Part shown: one piece after another, positions 31,785 through 32,436 of the stretch
Layout of the letters: the number at the start of each line of letters is the position of its first letter
How positions within the stretch are numbered: the first letter of the stretch is position 1
Source: Nitrospirota bacterium
GTDB taxonomy: Bacteria; Nitrospirota; 9FT-COMBO-42-15; HDB-SIOI813
Reading direction: 5' to 3'
Assembly: GCA_016212215.1 (NCBI GenBank)
Contig: JACRGV010000084.1
Coordinates: 1 to 32,436, forward strand
Length of the DNA: 32,436 bases
Program-made: the position numbers and the translations under genes
Notes under the pieces: model-generated
What the model was told of the DNA's origin: nothing
The model's database searches: none
What the model saw: only the letters and a program-made list of their open reading frames with translations

Positions 31785-32063
31785 GTGAAGAACACATGCA
31801 CACGTATCATAGTTGCATTTATGGTAATATTATTTTTCTTTGATTTCTTCCAACTATGTAATCCTGCCTTCGCCGCAGATGAACAGGAACAGGAAGAAAC
31901 GAAGATTGAGATAGAGATTGAAAAACAGGCCATTGTTGTTAAAATAGAGCGTCCCTCAATAGTTTTTCCTGTAAAGTGGAAGAACCCGGATTTCCCAGAG
32001 GAAAGGGAGTATGTGTTAAAACAGGATTTCATGGATGAGATACGGAAGATAACAGGTAAGTAG
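31785..32063 (+). CDS. Small secreted protein (92 aa) whose start region comes from a repeat
   Basis: GTG at 31785 follows GGAGGGG by 8 nt, and both lie in the end of the alpha-beta repeat. The N-terminus is a signal peptide (CTRIIVAFMVILFFFDFFQL ... CNPAFA, cleavage after AFA). The mature part is short and charged (EQEQEETKIEIEIEK) with a beta-type core (AIVVKIERPSIVFPVKW) and the end EYVLKQDFMDEIRKITGK. The family is not recognised. It is probably periplasmic. Confidence 0.65.
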   Translation: MKNTCTRIIVAFMVILFFFDFFQLCNPAFAADEQEQEETKIEIEIEKQAIVVKIERPSIVFPVKWKNPDFPEEREYVLKQDFMDEIRKITGK

Positions 32064-32436
32064 ACGATGAAAAAGGAACAATCCGACTCACCACTTTGAT
32101 AAGGCGGCAGGGGACAGGAGAAGGGTGAGCAACGATGAATCTAAGTGAAAAAAGTGTATACCTTGCGAAGGTGTAGATAGTAAAATAGAATTGCCCCCCT
32201 ATCGTCATATAAATTTGACCCCCCTTAATACTATAATCTCCTCTCAATAGAGAGGAGGGAAAGGGGGATGATAAGTATGTATAAATGGCATAAGGTCAGA
32301 CCTCCTGACCTCGTGGAATTTGTTAAGATACCAGTTCGTAAACCAGTCGCAGATTTGTGCCCGGAAATACTGTTTCTGTTGAATTAAGTTCTTCACACAA
32401 ATATAGTATGGACTCACTGCTCATGTGATTAGCCAA
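32064..32436. other. End of window: repeat traces and a possible short ORF
   Basis: No substantial gene was found. TTGCCCCCCTATCG and TTTGACCCCCCTTA (about 32190-32226) are near-repeats. A gamma-type palindrome (CTCCTCTCAATAGAGAGGAG, 32238-32257) follows. It precedes a 39-codon frame from ATG 32268 to the stop at 32387 (MISMYKWHKVRPPDL ...), with GGAGGG 8 nt upstream supplied by the palindrome. Whether that short frame is a gene is uncertain. Confidence 0.3.

Noticed and set aside
32190-32226. End of an IS21-type insertion sequence
   Set aside because: The C-rich near-repeats (TTGCCCCCC, TTTGACCCCCC) recall the multiple terminal repeats of such elements, but no transposase or clear terminus is present before the window ends.

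Overview
The window looks like a chromosomal segment of a Gram-negative, anaerobic or metal/respiratory-type bacterium. The evidence is multihaem c-type cytochromes, an outer-membrane barrel, lipoproteins, an ExbB/ExbD/TonB-like motor, a sigma-54 activator and strong Shine-Dalgarno sites. The overall flavour (repeat-rich intergenic DNA, doubled-CXXCH cytochromes, NHL lipoproteins) suggests Nitrospirota or a deltaproteobacterial relative. That placement is an impression, not a result.

Layout. 1-735: repeats, plus a duplicated scrap of an outer-membrane protein gene. 736-990: a small orphan gene. 1096-6155 (minus strand): a likely electron-transfer locus reading pentahaem cytochrome, six-bladed NHL lipoprotein, tetrahaem cytochrome, outer-membrane beta-barrel. 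A near-perfect sigma-54 promoter (6191-6205) sits in front of it. 6738-8279 (minus): a sigma-54 activator with a PocR-type sensor, reading toward the locus it probably controls. 8678-13041 (plus): a glycerol-kinase-like FGGY kinase that has lost most of the glycerol-contact residues, overlapping a TPR/VCBS/UnbV lipoprotein gene. 13107-15192: PolX and a cold-shock protein whose leader carries a promoter followed by a terminator. 15424-16923: tRNA-Arg(CCT), a PilZ protein and PrmC. 16927-19764 (minus): a compact ExbB-ExbD-ExbD-TonB/AgmX-like operon. 20872-22261: MtnA and a Tyr/Pro-rich lipoprotein. 22300-30060: an accessory island with a type II restriction-modification pair between 77-bp promoter-bearing direct repeats, a truncated HEPN gene, orphan proteins, an IS3 transposase fragment, a DUF433/DUF5615 toxin-antitoxin pair, RmuC and a MazF-type toxin with a nonsense codon. 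30225-31382: DnaJ. The rest is repeats and a small secreted protein.

The strongest theme is a modular repeat system. Module alpha is a linker with the cores ATTTTCGGATGAAC, TCACAAAGG and ATGAAAA. Module beta is a pair of palindromes, GGGACA..GTCCC and GGCGGGG..CCCCGCC. Module gamma is a CCCTCCCCTT..AAGGGGAGGG palindrome. A separate heptamer family has the consensus AGTRARY. These fill most intergenic gaps. They also lie in frame inside two protein-coding genes (three insertions), supply the start region of at least two genes, and abut or form the stop codons of the cytochrome-locus genes. This resembles in principle the in-frame palindromic elements of Rickettsia, but the sequences are different.
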